A stretch of 64,000 nucleotides of DNA from AP-15 sp963703745 (GTDB taxonomy: Bacteria > Pseudomonadota > Alphaproteobacteria > ATCC43930 > CGMCC-115725). A model generated the notes under the pieces. It did not search any database and was not told the DNA's origin. It saw only the letters and a program-made list of their open reading frames with translations. This document shows, in pieces, positions 24,077 through 33,772 of this stretch (its first letter is position 1; the number at the start of each line of letters is the position of its first letter). The position numbers and the translations under genes are program-made. The stretch spans positions 372,001 through 436,000 of the forward strand of contig CAVPFL010000007.1 in assembly GCA_963703745.1 (NCBI GenBank). The letters are read 5' to 3'.

Positions 24077-26896
24077 TCAGATATTATCCAACGGCTCGGT
24101 CAGGATAAGCCCAGGGGGGAGGCTCTCATCGTGCAGACTGACCCGTTCCGCACCTCCCACGGGCACGAATTCCTTGAGCTTACTGGTTCTCTGAGGAGAA
24201 ACGCCGGCGTTTTCCAGCTTGGCTGCAATTCGCTGACGCAGAGCTTTGGGCAAGTCGAAACTCCGACTTCCGACGACGCGTGCGGCGCGCAGGAACAACG
24301 TCTGCACCTCGGCTAGTTCTGGCGCCGCCCAATCGAGGGTGCGCAAGGCCTCGTAAGCTCGCTCCACAAGCTCGGGGGAGACAACTGTCTCCGGGCCGGC
24401 ATAGAGCGGTGCCCGGCTCAGAATGTGGCCCAGCGCCCCGAGATAGGGAGCGCAGTGCTTGTTCTCGCGGGCGAGGTTGCTGACTGCATCGATGAACAGA
24501 TTGGCCAATTCCGTCTTCGCTTGATTGGGAAGGCGTTCCAGTGATCCTGCGAGCCGGATAAGTTCCGGTGCAACCTTCTTTTGCATGCGGATCTTGTCGA
24601 GCTCGGGCGCGAGGATCTGCTCCTGACGTTGCCGCTCGAGGCCGCCCGCTACCCGCCGCCAGAGGACATATTCCTGAACTTTGCTGCGTTTGCCGGCAAA
24701 ATAGAGCCCCTGCTCGTGCAGGCGCCAGAGACTGTCGATGCGGAAGTGATCCGCAGCAGCGCCGAACCCGGGGCGCAGCAGGAAACCAGCGAGAATGAGC
24801 CAGGCCTCCTCGTGGTCCGCAGACTCCTTGCGGCGAGCCATACAGCTTTCCAGAGCTGGCCATAGAGCACGGACAAGGGCGGCATTCCATTCGCTCTTTG
24901 GCTTTTCCAAAAGCTGTTCCAGGTTCCTGAGAAGCCGCGTTGCCGTCAACATTTCTCGCTGCTTGGAGGGGCGATCAAACAGGTGTTTGATGCGCGCTCG
25001 GGCGGCCCCGAGCGCCTGCGCGGTGACATTCGGCTTGGCATCAATCGAGACTGCTGCTCTTTTAACAGCGTTTTGGCCGTCCTGCTCGTGCGGGCGGAGA
25101 TTGAACTCCAGTGGCCAGCTCTGCCTGATAGAGCGGTCCGCGCTGACGCAGGAGACCTGCAGCAGGCCCAATTCGTTCGCACTCGCAATCAAGGTGACAG
25201 GAAGCGTGTCAGCGGTTGTGCCGGGAGCAGAGTCCGTGACGTTGATGATTGTCTGCAGTGGCGGAAGGGCGTAGTGGTGCGCTTTACTCCAATCGGCGAT
25301 ATCGCCCGCTTTGCTTGCGTCGTCACGAGTAGAGTAATAGGCCTGAAAGCGTGCGAGGTGGTTCGTCTGTACTTCGAGCGGGAGCCCCGTGATCTCAAAC
25401 CGTTGGTCGGACGACGCCCCACGAGGGAGAACACACAGGAGCGAGGGCGGAGCCGTTTCAGCAGTTTCGGGCGCACGGTTCCTACCAACTTCGAGGAACA
25501 CTGCGCGCGCGGCACCCGCCTCGATGCGTTCTGTTCCGCGATCGAGGACTTTTCCAAATAGTGCGGCGCCGCGCGCAACAGCGAGCTCGGGGTTCGCGTT
25601 TTCCAGTGCCAGCGGCGGCAAACCACCCTGCCATTTCGCGACCTGCTGACAAATCCTTTCGCGCAGGATCAGGGGACGAAGGGAGCCGCCGTTGAATAAG
25701 ATCGCGTCGACCCGTGGACGACCCCGCAGGAAATCGGCGAGGTGCCGCGTGACCGCGGCGTCGGAGGCATAGGGGAGCCCCCACTCTTTTAGGGCGGCAT
25801 GCGTCCGATACGGATATGCCTGTGCGTCGCACTCGGGGAAAAAACCATCGAGCAACAGGGTCTCGATTTCGCCACCCGTCAGTTGGGCGGTGCGCAACGC
25901 CGCGACCAGCCCGGACCCGCGACCGGGCAATGAGATGGCGCAAGGCTCGTCCGGGCGGACATCGCCAGTGAGCAATGTCTCCTTGAGATCCCGGCACCGG
26001 GCGACCAGGTCATCCCACTCAGTGCCCGAGAGCTTACCGCGCTCACCGGTCAGTCGCGGTTCGAGGAGGTGGGCGATCGCGAGATCGACATTGTCGCCTC
26101 CCAGTAGGATGTGGTCGCCCACTGCCTCGCGCTTGATGCGCGGGGCAGAGCCGCCCGCTTGCGAGCGTACTTCGAACAGGCTGAAATCCGACGTGCCGCC
26201 ACCAATGTCGACCACCAGAATGTGGTGCGTTCCATCTTTGTCGTTGGTGAGCTTGCCCCTAAGATCGGTGGCAAAATCGTGCTGCTCGAGCCAGCAGTAG
26301 AAGGCGGCTTGCGGCTCTTCAAGCAGGCGAACGGCTTCAGGAAAACCGGCCTCGAGCGCAGCCATAAGCGTCAGCCGCTGGGCAGCCGCGTCGAATGAGG
26401 CGGGAACGGTAACGGTGATCTCCTGCCTGTCAAACTCGAAATCGCTGCCGGCATCGGCAAACCGCTTGTTCCAAGCTTGCTTGAGATGACTGAGGATCAG
26501 TGCAGAGGCGCCTACCGGTGAGATCTTGCTGGCGCGGGTGATGTCGTCCGATCCCCAGGGCAGGAAGCGCGCCGAGCGATCGGAGGTGTGGTGACAGAGC
26601 CAGGACTTTGCCGAATGGACCACGCGGCCCGGCGATTCTGCAGCCTTTTTGCGTGCGAGCAGGCCGACAGCCCATTGCTCATGGACGGCCTCTCCGTCCC
26701 GGAGCCGCGCAGCGGCCGCTTCCTCCGGCAGGTAGAGAAATGACGGAAGCGCTGCGGATTCCGTTATTGCGGACAGCGTCTCCCATTGCGGGATGTCGAG
26801 AATCTCGCATCGCCCTTCGTCGTGCAGCGGCACGAATGCCAAGGCGCAGTTGGTCGTACCGAGATCGATACCGATGCTGAAACGGGCTTGTGCCAT
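24077..26896 (-). CDS. Hsp70-family protein with long C-terminal extension (DUF3731-type)
   Basis: 939 residues, much longer than DnaK (about 640). The ATG at 26896 gives MAQARFSIGIDLGTTNCALAF, the Hsp70 phosphate-1 loop; phosphate-2 is ILVVDIGGGTSDFSLFEV at about 215-232. The adenosine motif is changed to DAILFNGGSLRPLI near 415. A short beta-domain follows, then from about 640 a helical region (FRIDSLWRLHEQGLYFAGKRSKVQEYVLWRRVAGG) of the type found in DUF3731-containing Hsp70s. ATP-dependent chaperone activity is likely; clients are unknown. It follows a shorter Hsp70 and a DUF2760 gene on the same strand, separated by REP clusters. Confidence 0.88.
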   Translation of the reverse strand: MAQARFSIGIDLGTTNCALAFVPLHDEGRCEILDIPQWETLSAITESAALPSFLYLPEEAAAARLRDGEAVHEQWAVGLLARKKAAESPGRVVHSAKSWLCHHTSDRSARFLPWGSDDITRASKISPVGASALILSHLKQAWNKRFADAGSDFEFDRQEITVTVPASFDAAAQRLTLMAALEAGFPEAVRLLEEPQAAFYCWLEQHDFATDLRGKLTNDKDGTHHILVVDIGGGTSDFSLFEVRSQAGGSAPRIKREAVGDHILLGGDNVDLAIAHLLEPRLTGERGKLSGTEWDDLVARCRDLKETLLTGDVRPDEPCAISLPGRGSGLVAALRTAQLTGGEIETLLLDGFFPECDAQAYPYRTHAALKEWGLPYASDAAVTRHLADFLRGRPRVDAILFNGGSLRPLILRERICQQVAKWQGGLPPLALENANPELAVARGAALFGKVLDRGTERIEAGAARAVFLEVGRNRAPETAETAPPSLLCVLPRGASSDQRFEITGLPLEVQTNHLARFQAYYSTRDDASKAGDIADWSKAHHYALPPLQTIINVTDSAPGTTADTLPVTLIASANELGLLQVSCVSADRSIRQSWPLEFNLRPHEQDGQNAVKRAAVSIDAKPNVTAQALGAARARIKHLFDRPSKQREMLTATRLLRNLEQLLEKPKSEWNAALVRALWPALESCMARRKESADHEEAWLILAGFLLRPGFGAAADHFRIDSLWRLHEQGLYFAGKRSKVQEYVLWRRVAGGLERQRQEQILAPELDKIRMQKKVAPELIRLAGSLERLPNQAKTELANLFIDAVSNLARENKHCAPYLGALGHILSRAPLYAGPETVVSPELVERAYEALRTLDWAAPELAEVQTLFLRAARVVGSRSFDLPKALRQRIAAKLENAGVSPQRTSKLKEFVPVGGAERVSLHDESLPPGLILTEPLDNI

Positions 26897-27262
26897 CGTC
26901 GGGTGCCCAGTGTCAGACCGAATATGGTGCGCGTGTTTGCAATGGGTTATCGTCACCCCCGCGAAAGCGGGTGTAATCAAATTGGCAGCATTCTCCAATC
27001 GTCGCCCCCGCGAAAGCGGGGGCCCAGGGCAAGTGACTGAAATTCCTGGGTTCCCGCTTGCGCGGGAACGACGGAATGGGAGGCTTAGGGTTCGCTGACC
27101 GGATTTCCTGACATCCCCGAAAGCGGGGGTCCAGAGCCTGCCCCTGGCATGAACAGGGGGCGACCGCCTCAGTCCTTGGGTCTCTGGATTCCCGCTTTCG
27201 CGGGAATGACGAATAAACTATTGAAATTCCAAAATTCATTATCGATCGGCCTCTCAGTCCGG
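26897..27262. repeat. REP cluster between the two Hsp70 genes
   Basis: No gene is seen. From about 26950 to 27215 there are at least five CCCGC(GAAAG)CGGG-type hairpin units in alternating polarity, including ACCCCCGCGAAAGCGGGTG, CCCCCGCGAAAGCGGGGG, TCCCGCTTGCGCGGGA and TCCCGCTTTCGCGGGA. The cluster could stabilise or separate the mRNAs of the flanking chaperone genes. Confidence 0.8.
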
Positions 27263-29104
27263 CTACTCCGTCCTGACTTGGAATTCGATCTTCCATCGGC
27301 GATCCGAATTCATGTGCTTCATCCACAGCTCGAGCGTGCCCAGTTCGGTCACGACCGAGTTGATTTGCACAGGAACGACCTGTCCCGCAGTAAAATCAGG
27401 GAGCGGAGGCAAGTTGATTTCAAGCGAGCTGGTCTCCTCCAGCTCACGTTCGGCATCAGGCAGAATCTGTCCCGGTTGATCGCCGCTTCGAGCTGCCGAC
27501 GAGTAAAATCGGAATTCGGCGGGCTGCCCGGTCAGCAGACCGAAATCTCGTCCTTCGATGAGGAGTTCCGAGCCCTCCTGCATCCCCTGCGGAACGACGC
27601 ACAGCGCCTTTATCGGCGGTTTGAATCCCGGCACAGCTAGCATCGAGCTTTCTAGGCCAATGTAGTACGAGCGCGCGGCTCCGGCCTTGATCCGGATACC
27701 TTCCTGCGTCACTCGAGTTCGCCCATAGAAAGAAGCGCCTTTTGCGACAGCGAGATCCAGTTCGATCCCCCGCAACTCACGAGCCGGTTTTCCGTCGTTC
27801 CACGAAGTGAGCAGATCGAGCACTCGGCCGCGGATCGGCCCACTCTTGAACACACCGCCGTTGAACAGGATCGCGCTGGGCATGACGAATTCGGTGGGCC
27901 CCAGCTGCCCTTCCACCATTGTAGAAAGCGATTGACTGCTACTCAGATTCGCTCGGCTCCGGCAGAGAAAGCGCGCCAGATGTTTGCTGATCACCGGATC
28001 GGCTGCGAAAGGCAGCCCGAATTCCTGCAATCCTACTCGACGCGCCTCCTGCGGCAGATCGCTGATTGTGGTCTTTGCGAAAAAACCGTCCAGAACGACC
28101 TGCTCAAGGGTCGCTCGCTCGAGGGTTGTGGAAACGGTTCTGGCAAACAGGCTCGAGCCCCGTGAGGGAACCGCAATCGGGACTTCGGGCAATTTGTCGT
28201 CGTCGAGCAACGCGACCTTGGCTCTGGAGGCAGCATGGACGAGTGCGAGAAATTGCCAGGAATCGATCGCCTTTCCCTCGGCTTCGAGTTTAGCCTGAAG
28301 CGTATAGGCGAGCGCCAGATCCATGTTGTCGCCGCCCAGGAGAATATGCTCGCCGACGCTGATGCGTTCGAGCTCTAACGTGCCGTTATTGTCGGTAACG
28401 GCAATCAGGCTGAAATCGGCGGTGCCGCCGCCGATATCACAGACAAGGATAATATCGCCCGGGCTGATCAGGGAACGCCACTCTCTGCCTGCCTGCGCAA
28501 GCCAGGCGTAGAACGCCGCCTGCGGTTCCTCAAGCAGGGTGACTTGGCCGAGACCGGCGGCCTCCGCCGCTTCGGCGGTCAGGGTTTGCGCAACCGCGTC
28601 GAATGACGCCGGGACCGTCAGGACAATCTCGGTTTCACAAAGGTCCCAGTTCCGCCCCTGCACGGGTCCAGCATAGAGAAACGCGTTCTTTAGGTGCGCA
28701 AGGTATCGCCGCGAGCACTCAAACGGCGAGAGCTTCTCCTCCTGGATCTCTGATCTCCAGGGAAGGGATGGACGCTTGGGGTCGATGTGCGGGTTGGAGA
28801 GCCACGACTTGGCGGAGGTGATGAGTCGATCGGGAATTAGCACGCCATGTTCCCCGGCAAAATGACCCGTCAGGGTGATGTCTCCGGCCTCGTTCTCCCA
28901 AGGTAGGGGAAACGAATTCTCCGGGAATTCATCACGGTGGGGGATGTAGAGCGCCGAAGGCAGTGTGGGTTTCTCGCCGATCTGATTGGGTCCAAGTATT
29001 TGGGTGACTTCCAATACCTCGGTGTGATCAAACTCCAGATCGGTGAGCGCGATCGCACTGTTGGTTGTGCCAAGGTCGATGCCAAGACTGAAACGTTTGC
29101 TCAT
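27263..29104 (-). CDS. Hsp70-family protein (shorter partner)
   Basis: 613 residues. N-terminal phosphate-1 loop FSLGIDLGTTNSAIAL, phosphate-2 ILVCDIGGGTADFSLIAV at about 225-242, a connect-like SVGEHILLGGDNMDLAL, and a changed adenosine motif PSAILFNGGVFKSGPIRGR near 400. The region after 480 is a short beta-type domain ending in WKIEFQVRTE, without the usual DnaK helical lid. It is related to the 939-residue Hsp70 downstream but lacks its long C-terminal part. The pair plus the upstream DUF2760 gene suggests a joint function. Ribosome site weak. Confidence 0.88.
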   Translation of the reverse strand: MSKRFSLGIDLGTTNSAIALTDLEFDHTEVLEVTQILGPNQIGEKPTLPSALYIPHRDEFPENSFPLPWENEAGDITLTGHFAGEHGVLIPDRLITSAKSWLSNPHIDPKRPSLPWRSEIQEEKLSPFECSRRYLAHLKNAFLYAGPVQGRNWDLCETEIVLTVPASFDAVAQTLTAEAAEAAGLGQVTLLEEPQAAFYAWLAQAGREWRSLISPGDIILVCDIGGGTADFSLIAVTDNNGTLELERISVGEHILLGGDNMDLALAYTLQAKLEAEGKAIDSWQFLALVHAASRAKVALLDDDKLPEVPIAVPSRGSSLFARTVSTTLERATLEQVVLDGFFAKTTISDLPQEARRVGLQEFGLPFAADPVISKHLARFLCRSRANLSSSQSLSTMVEGQLGPTEFVMPSAILFNGGVFKSGPIRGRVLDLLTSWNDGKPARELRGIELDLAVAKGASFYGRTRVTQEGIRIKAGAARSYYIGLESSMLAVPGFKPPIKALCVVPQGMQEGSELLIEGRDFGLLTGQPAEFRFYSSAARSGDQPGQILPDAERELEETSSLEINLPPLPDFTAGQVVPVQINSVVTELGTLELWMKHMNSDRRWKIEFQVRTE

Positions 29105-29174
29105 CAGTTGAAGGTCTCGGTTTGCATGGGGTGTAAGAGTATCTTCTTGCGAAAGTCAGCGGACGCCATTCCAC

Positions 29175-29270
29175 CTATTCGTCGTCCCCGCGCAAAGCGG
29201 GGATCCAGGACAGTGTCCGGAGCGTTGGCCCTGGGTGCCCGCTTTCGCGGGCATGACGAAAAGTTAGGGG
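29175..29270. repeat. REP unit between Hsp70 and DUF2760 genes
   Basis: Two oppositely oriented palindromes, CCCCGCGCAAAGCGGGG and GCCCGCTTTCGCGGGC, within CGTCGT...ATGACGA borders. Same class as the clusters at 23883 and 26950. Confidence 0.75.
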
Positions 29271-29388
29271 CATGTACACTAACTTCTGCAGCTTGGTACT
29301 AGAGCTTCACATCGGGTCTCCCGTCGGTCCGGCCGCCGCTCCCGCAGCCGACAAAAGGCTGCATCGCGCTTAGCTCGCTGCTCCCAGC

Positions 29389-30012
29389 TTACTTCAGCTC
29401 GACTTCCGCAGGGGCAATTGTCGGCAGCCGATCGGGGTTGACCCGCACAAGGCGTGGGAGTTTGACCCACTCCGTTTTCCAGCCGCGATGGACGAGCGTC
29501 CCCGAAAACGGCCCTGCTCCCCGAATGTTCCCGATCAGACGATACTCGTCGGCTGCATATCCCACGGGAATAGCGACGGATGATCCCTCACTCTCGTCGC
29601 GCACCGATCGAATTTCGAAGTGCTCGCGCAGGGCGGCTTTGCACCCTTCATGTACGACGCGAGCGGCGGCCCCAACCTGAGCGTCGTCGTAGGTCGCAAT
29701 ATCCTCCATCAGAAAGTCCACCAGCCGGCCTCGGTCCTGAAGTATGGCCAGGAAGCTGACGATTTCAGCTTCGGCCTGATTGCCGGCTACCGGGACCGGC
29801 ATGGGCTTGGCTGCCTCAGCTTTAGGACGCTCGGGCTCGGGTCGCTCCCCTCGGTTCACGAGGACTATCACGAGCAGAGCCAGCGCGACGACTACAGAAG
29901 CTCCGGCAAAATATGAATGGAAAAGGCTCGGTTCCGTGAATACCGATAAAGCATTCAACGTGATCAAGGCGATGCAGCAAATGATCGAAACTATTCTCAT
30001 GTTCACTGACAT
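29389..30012 (-). CDS. DUF2760 membrane protein associated with Hsp70 pair
   Basis: 207 residues. The ATG at 30012 is preferred over that at 30018 because AAAGGA lies 6 bases upstream of it. Two hydrophobic segments (about 5-22 and 30-48) form a hairpin anchor. A Pro/Glu/Lys linker follows, then a soluble DUF2760 domain from about 75 to 207 (EAEIVSFLAILQDRGRLVDFLMEDIATYDDAQVGAAARVVHEGC). DUF2760 genes are commonly found beside Hsp70 genes of the type that follow here. It may tether the chaperones to the membrane; that is inference. Confidence 0.82.
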   Translation of the reverse strand: MSVNMRIVSIICCIALITLNALSVFTEPSLFHSYFAGASVVVALALLVIVLVNRGERPEPERPKAEAAKPMPVPVAGNQAEAEIVSFLAILQDRGRLVDFLMEDIATYDDAQVGAAARVVHEGCKAALREHFEIRSVRDESEGSSVAIPVGYAADEYRLIGNIRGAGPFSGTLVHRGWKTEWVKLPRLVRVNPDRLPTIAPAEVELK

Positions 30013-30078
30013 CTTCATTCCTTTGCGACCACGAGCCTGTGTGTACGCGGAGCTCGCTGGCTCATACCCGATGACCCA

Positions 30079-30846
30079 TTATCGCTCGCCGCGAATGGTG
30101 AGTAGACAGAGATGATCGGCCCGCAGGTGCGGGACATTTCGCTCCTGCACCTCCTTTTCCAGTCGGCAAATGCCAGCCTCGTAGGCCGCATCGGATATCG
30201 CCATCAGTTGGGAGTTCAACTCACGTTGTCGCACCATGGCGAGCCAAACAGCCAAGTCCTGATCAAACCGCAAATGTTCAAACTCAACCGTTACCGCCGT
30301 AAAGCCGGTCCCCCCCATCGTCGCCACGATGGTCTCGTGAGGCCAAAAATCTGCAAGGTCTAGGGTCTGAGCCTCCGGAAAATATTTGTAATAGAGCCAA
30401 TCGGGATGCTCTTGGGGGCAAAGGTTCCGCATTACGAACCGGCCACCCTGTCGAAGAACCCGAAATACTGCGCCAAGCATACCTGCCTTATCCGGCACAT
30501 GATGGAACCCGAATTGACAGGTGACGAAGTCAAAGGTTTCAGGTTGAAAGGGCAGGATCGCGCCGTCGGCCTGCACCCAGGCGATATCTGGCATTTTGCG
30601 CTGTGCCTGACGCAGCATGCCGATCGACCGGTCGAGGCCGACGAGCCGGGCATCGGGGACAATCGCGCGATTTGCCACGAGCTGACTTCCGGTACCGCAG
30701 GCGATATCCAGGATCGACAGCCCACTAGAGGATGCTCGCTGCTTTGCAAACGCCGAGAGTTCCGGATCGACCTGCTTGGCCCGATACGGCTGCCCGTCAT
30801 AGAGATGCGCGATCGCATCATAATTGACGGGCGACCTGGTTCTCAT
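30079..30846 (-). CDS. SAM-dependent methyltransferase (class I)
   Basis: 255 residues from the ATG at 30846, which sits 8 bases after GAGGG; an ATG two codons earlier is also possible. The class I motif I is ILDIACGTGSQLVANRA at about 45-61, motif II/III includes VGLDRSIGMLRQAQ and WVQADGAILPF, and FDFVTCQFGFHHVPDKAGML with LRQGGRFVMRNLCP gives the methyltransferase-11 pattern. The small-molecule or lipid substrate cannot be predicted. It is transcribed toward the DUF2760 gene with a 66-base gap and may belong to the same unit. Confidence 0.85.
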   Translation of the reverse strand: MRTRSPVNYDAIAHLYDGQPYRAKQVDPELSAFAKQRASSSGLSILDIACGTGSQLVANRAIVPDARLVGLDRSIGMLRQAQRKMPDIAWVQADGAILPFQPETFDFVTCQFGFHHVPDKAGMLGAVFRVLRQGGRFVMRNLCPQEHPDWLYYKYFPEAQTLDLADFWPHETIVATMGGTGFTAVTVEFEHLRFDQDLAVWLAMVRQRELNSQLMAISDAAYEAGICRLEKEVQERNVPHLRADHLCLLTIRGER

Positions 30847-31048
30847 CGCCATGACCCTCTCAACATATACGCCGCCATCCCGAGTTGGGTGCGGGTGCGC
30901 CCGACGAGGAAAAGGCTGTCTCGGCGATCGTCATGAGCAGCCGCAAGGGCGACAAGTCGCCCGAGATCGCTTTTATCATCACGCAAGCAGGGGCTCGCGT
31001 TCGGGGTCTGATCGGCTCGGATTTGCTGAAGCAGTTTGAGAGCGAGGC

Positions 31049-32149
31049 TCAGATCGAATATTCGGCGATGTACTCAAGGGCGCTGCCGCCTTCGACGGCG
31101 TGGCCCTCGGCGCGCCAGCGCAGCATCCCGCCGGCTAGATTGGCGACATTGCCAAACCCGGCGTCGCGCAGGATCACGGTGGCTTGCGCCGAGCGGCTGC
31201 CGGCGCGACACACTGCGACGATCGGGCGGTCGTGCGCCAGTTCGCCGGAGCGCTCGGCCAACTCGCCGAGCGGGATCAGGACCGCGTTGCGGATGTGTCC
31301 GAGCGGCCCGTCGAACTCACCGGGCTCGCGCACGTCGAGGATTTGAACTGCTCGCGCGTGCTCTTCGAGGCCGTGCGGGTCGATCTCCCAGATGCCGGCG
31401 AATGTGTATTTGAGCGGCGCCCAGTTCGGGTCCTCGGCGACGTCGGGGTCGGTCTCGGGACGGCCGCATTTGAGGTTCGCGGGCACCGCGACATCCATCT
31501 TCTTCGGATGCGCCAGTCGCAGGTTCCTCATATAGCCGGTGAAATCGGCCTCCCCGATCTCTCCGCCCAGACGCGGATTGAACCGGCGTTCCTCGGCGAC
31601 GCTGGTCACCGTCAAACCGCGGTAATCGTGAGCGGGGTACAGCAGACAGGAATCGGGCAGGCTAAACAGCTGCTGGCGCACCGAGCGATACATGGCGGCC
31701 GGATCGCCCTGTTGAAAGTCGGTCCGGCCACTGCCTCTAACCATCAGGCAATCGCCGGTGAACGCCATGCTGCGATCGTCGAGGACGTAAGTGAGGCAGC
31801 CGCTGGTATGGCCCGGTGTCGCCCGGACCTGCAGGTTGCGCTCCCCGAAGGCGACGATGTCGTCGGGGACCAGATAGCGGTCGGCTCCCTCGGCGCCGCT
31901 GGTGGCGGAGACAGCGATCTGGCAACCGGTGCGCCGCTTCAGCATCCAGGCAGCGGTGACGTGATCGGCATGGATGTGGGTTTCGAGCGAGTAATTGAGG
32001 CGCAGACCGAGCTCCTCGATCAGCGCCGCGTCGCGGCGAACCTGTTCGAATACCGGATCGATAATCACCGCCGCACCGCTGCGGCCGTCGGCGAGCAGGT
32101 AGGTGTAGGTGGAGGAAGCAGGATCGAACAATTGCCGAAAAACCAACAT
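31049..32149 (-). CDS. Persulfide dioxygenase-rhodanese fusion (ETHE1-like MBL fold)
   Basis: 366 residues. Residues 1-240 are a metallo-beta-lactamase fold with the metal motif THIHADH near 57-63, GHTSGC near 113 and MAFTGDCLM near 128, the ETHE1 type. Residues 265-360 are a rhodanese domain with the active-site loop VCRAGSRSAQ. Such fusions oxidise glutathione persulfide to sulfite and transfer sulfane sulfur, in hydrogen-sulfide detoxification. No sulfide:quinone reductase gene lies nearby. Function by family is solid; thiol specificity is not shown. Confidence 0.88.
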   Translation of the reverse strand: MLVFRQLFDPASSTYTYLLADGRSGAAVIIDPVFEQVRRDAALIEELGLRLNYSLETHIHADHVTAAWMLKRRTGCQIAVSATSGAEGADRYLVPDDIVAFGERNLQVRATPGHTSGCLTYVLDDRSMAFTGDCLMVRGSGRTDFQQGDPAAMYRSVRQQLFSLPDSCLLYPAHDYRGLTVTSVAEERRFNPRLGGEIGEADFTGYMRNLRLAHPKKMDVAVPANLKCGRPETDPDVAEDPNWAPLKYTFAGIWEIDPHGLEEHARAVQILDVREPGEFDGPLGHIRNAVLIPLGELAERSGELAHDRPIVAVCRAGSRSAQATVILRDAGFGNVANLAGGMLRWRAEGHAVEGGSALEYIAEYSI

Positions 32150-32227
32150 CGCGAGCCCCGATAATGCGCCGCTGCCAATGCGCGGCTATGGTACCGCCGC
32201 CGGCGAGAAAAAGGGAGGACGATCGCC

Positions 32228-32686
32228 ATGGCTGACATCTTCGTCACGGCAATCACACCGCAGGACCGGGCGCGCTGGGCCGAGCTGTGGCGCAGCTATC
32301 TCGACTTCTACGAGACCGTGCTGCCGCCGGAGATCTACGACCATACCTGGCAACGGCTGATCGCCGCGGAGAACCCGATCCGCGGGCTCGGAGCGCGCCT
32401 CGGCAGCGACATGGCGCCGCTGGTCGGGATCACCCATTATCTCTTCCATGCTCATGCCTGGATGACGCGGGAGGTCTGCTACCTGCAGGATCTGTTCGTC
32501 GACGAGACGGCCCGCCGCCACGGCTGCGGCCGCAAATTGATCGAGGCGGTCGCCGCGATCGCCCGCGAGCGCGGCTGTGCCCGGCTCTACTGGACGACCA
32601 AGGAAGACAACGCCACCGCGCGCTCGCTCTACGACCGGATCGCCCGGTTCAACGGCTTCATCCGCTACGACTACGCGCTGGACTAA
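32228..32686 (+). CDS. GNAT-family N-acetyltransferase
   Basis: 152 residues. The acetyl-CoA loop is about 88-105, DLFVDETARRHGCGRKLIEAV (R..GCG.KL), and the C-terminal strand-helix is LYWTTKEDNATARSLYDRIA, typical of GNAT acetyltransferases. Start ATG at 32228 follows AGGGAGGACGATCGCC. Substrate unknown. It is divergent from the dioxygenase-rhodanese gene. Confidence 0.88.
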   Translation: MADIFVTAITPQDRARWAELWRSYLDFYETVLPPEIYDHTWQRLIAAENPIRGLGARLGSDMAPLVGITHYLFHAHAWMTREVCYLQDLFVDETARRHGCGRKLIEAVAAIARERGCARLYWTTKEDNATARSLYDRIARFNGFIRYDYALD

Positions 32687-33010
32687 ATGCGAATACCCCC
32701 GACCTATATGTTGTGTCTCCCGAGCTTAAAAAAGCCGAGCGGTCAAGTATTCGAGGTCGCCCGGGCCTGTCCGAACATCAAGTAAAAACCGGTATCAGGC
32801 GCGGTGTTCTCGAAGGTCAATATGATAACTTTCGAACGACTTCAAAGCCGGCGAGTGCCGCTCATGGCTGCCCGGCTTCGCCTCCAAGAGCGCGCAGCTG
32901 TTCGCGCCGAACCGGTGGATGCGGAACGCGGACTGGGTCGCGCGGGTGCTCTGAGCGACGCCGTCATTGCCACTTTGAGCACCCTCCCGCGGTGCACAAG
33001 AGACAGCGCA
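32687..33010. other. Gap with possible gene debris
   Basis: No intact gene. A short plus-strand frame ending in TGA at 32952-32954 reads SWLPGFASKSAQLFAPNRWM and looks like the tail of a lost gene, but its family is not recognised. This opens the decayed stretch that runs to 37.3 kb. Confidence 0.3.
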
Positions 33011-33677
33011 TTAACGGGCGGCGAGGCGGCGCCCCTCGATCAGCCCTGGCGTGCTTCTCACCGGAGCGGTCATGATGATGCGAAAGCCCTGCTCCAGGCG
33101 CATCGCCACGTCATCAGCCGTGGCTCCGGTCGCACAGGGGACGCCGAACTCTTTGCAGGCGGCCAGCACGCGCAGCAGATTTTCTTGCACGGCTGGATGG
33201 CTGGCTTGGCCCCGCAATCCCATCGACACCGACATGTCCCCGGGGCCTGCCCAGATGGCGCCGATGCCCCTCACCTGACGCAAAATGTCGCGTATGTTCT
33301 GCACCCCTTCTGCTTCTTCGACGATGCCCATCAGTAAGATATTGCCCTCCGGGTCCAGGGGACAGATGTCGGCGGCGTCGTAGTATTCCTGGGGGTCAGG
33401 CCCCAGTATCGGGAGACGATGCGATTGCCCCAACCGCGCTCCCCAGCCGGTGCAAAGTCTTGCACCCCGGCACCTGGAGATACCGTGCCGCCGCGACTGC
33501 GGCTTGGGCGTCCTCCACTGTGCTCAGGTAGGGCAACACCAGACCATAGACGCCCGTGTCCAGCGCCTGCTTGATCACCCACTGGTTGCGCTCGCGGGCG
33601 TTTGGAGGAATCCGGACCATCGGCACCACGTCGGGTTGCAGGTTGCCCTTCTCGGCGATCCTTTTGCGGTTCAGCAG
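33011..33677 (-). pseudogene. HpcH/HpaI-type aldolase pseudogene (duplicate)
   Basis: This stretch is a direct duplicate, about 95% identical by eye, of 35508-36176. It lacks the first 65 codons of the intact copy and has at least two one-base deletions relative to it, near 33393 and 33466, which break the frame. The remaining coding pieces match the aldolase: VIKQALDTGVYGLVLPYLST on one side of the breaks, and WAGPGDMSVSMGLRGQASHP with FRIIMTAPVRSTPGLIEGRR on the other. Confidence 0.9.
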
Positions 33678-33772
33678 TTGGACACCGAGACCGGGCCGAC
33701 AAGGCGGTGCCCGCCGGATCGATACGGCGTATCGTGGATGCGCGTTTCGCACTGCAGTGAAAGGTGGCGTAC

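Noticed and set aside
23883..29270. REP clusters as CRISPR arrays
   Set aside because: Units are palindromic, of alternating polarity and irregular spacing, with no constant repeat-spacer pattern.
30885..31090. Short plus-strand frame (SRKGDKSPEIAFIITQAG...) beyond the methyltransferase gene
   Set aside because: Too short, overlaps the end of the dioxygenase-rhodanese gene and matches no known family.
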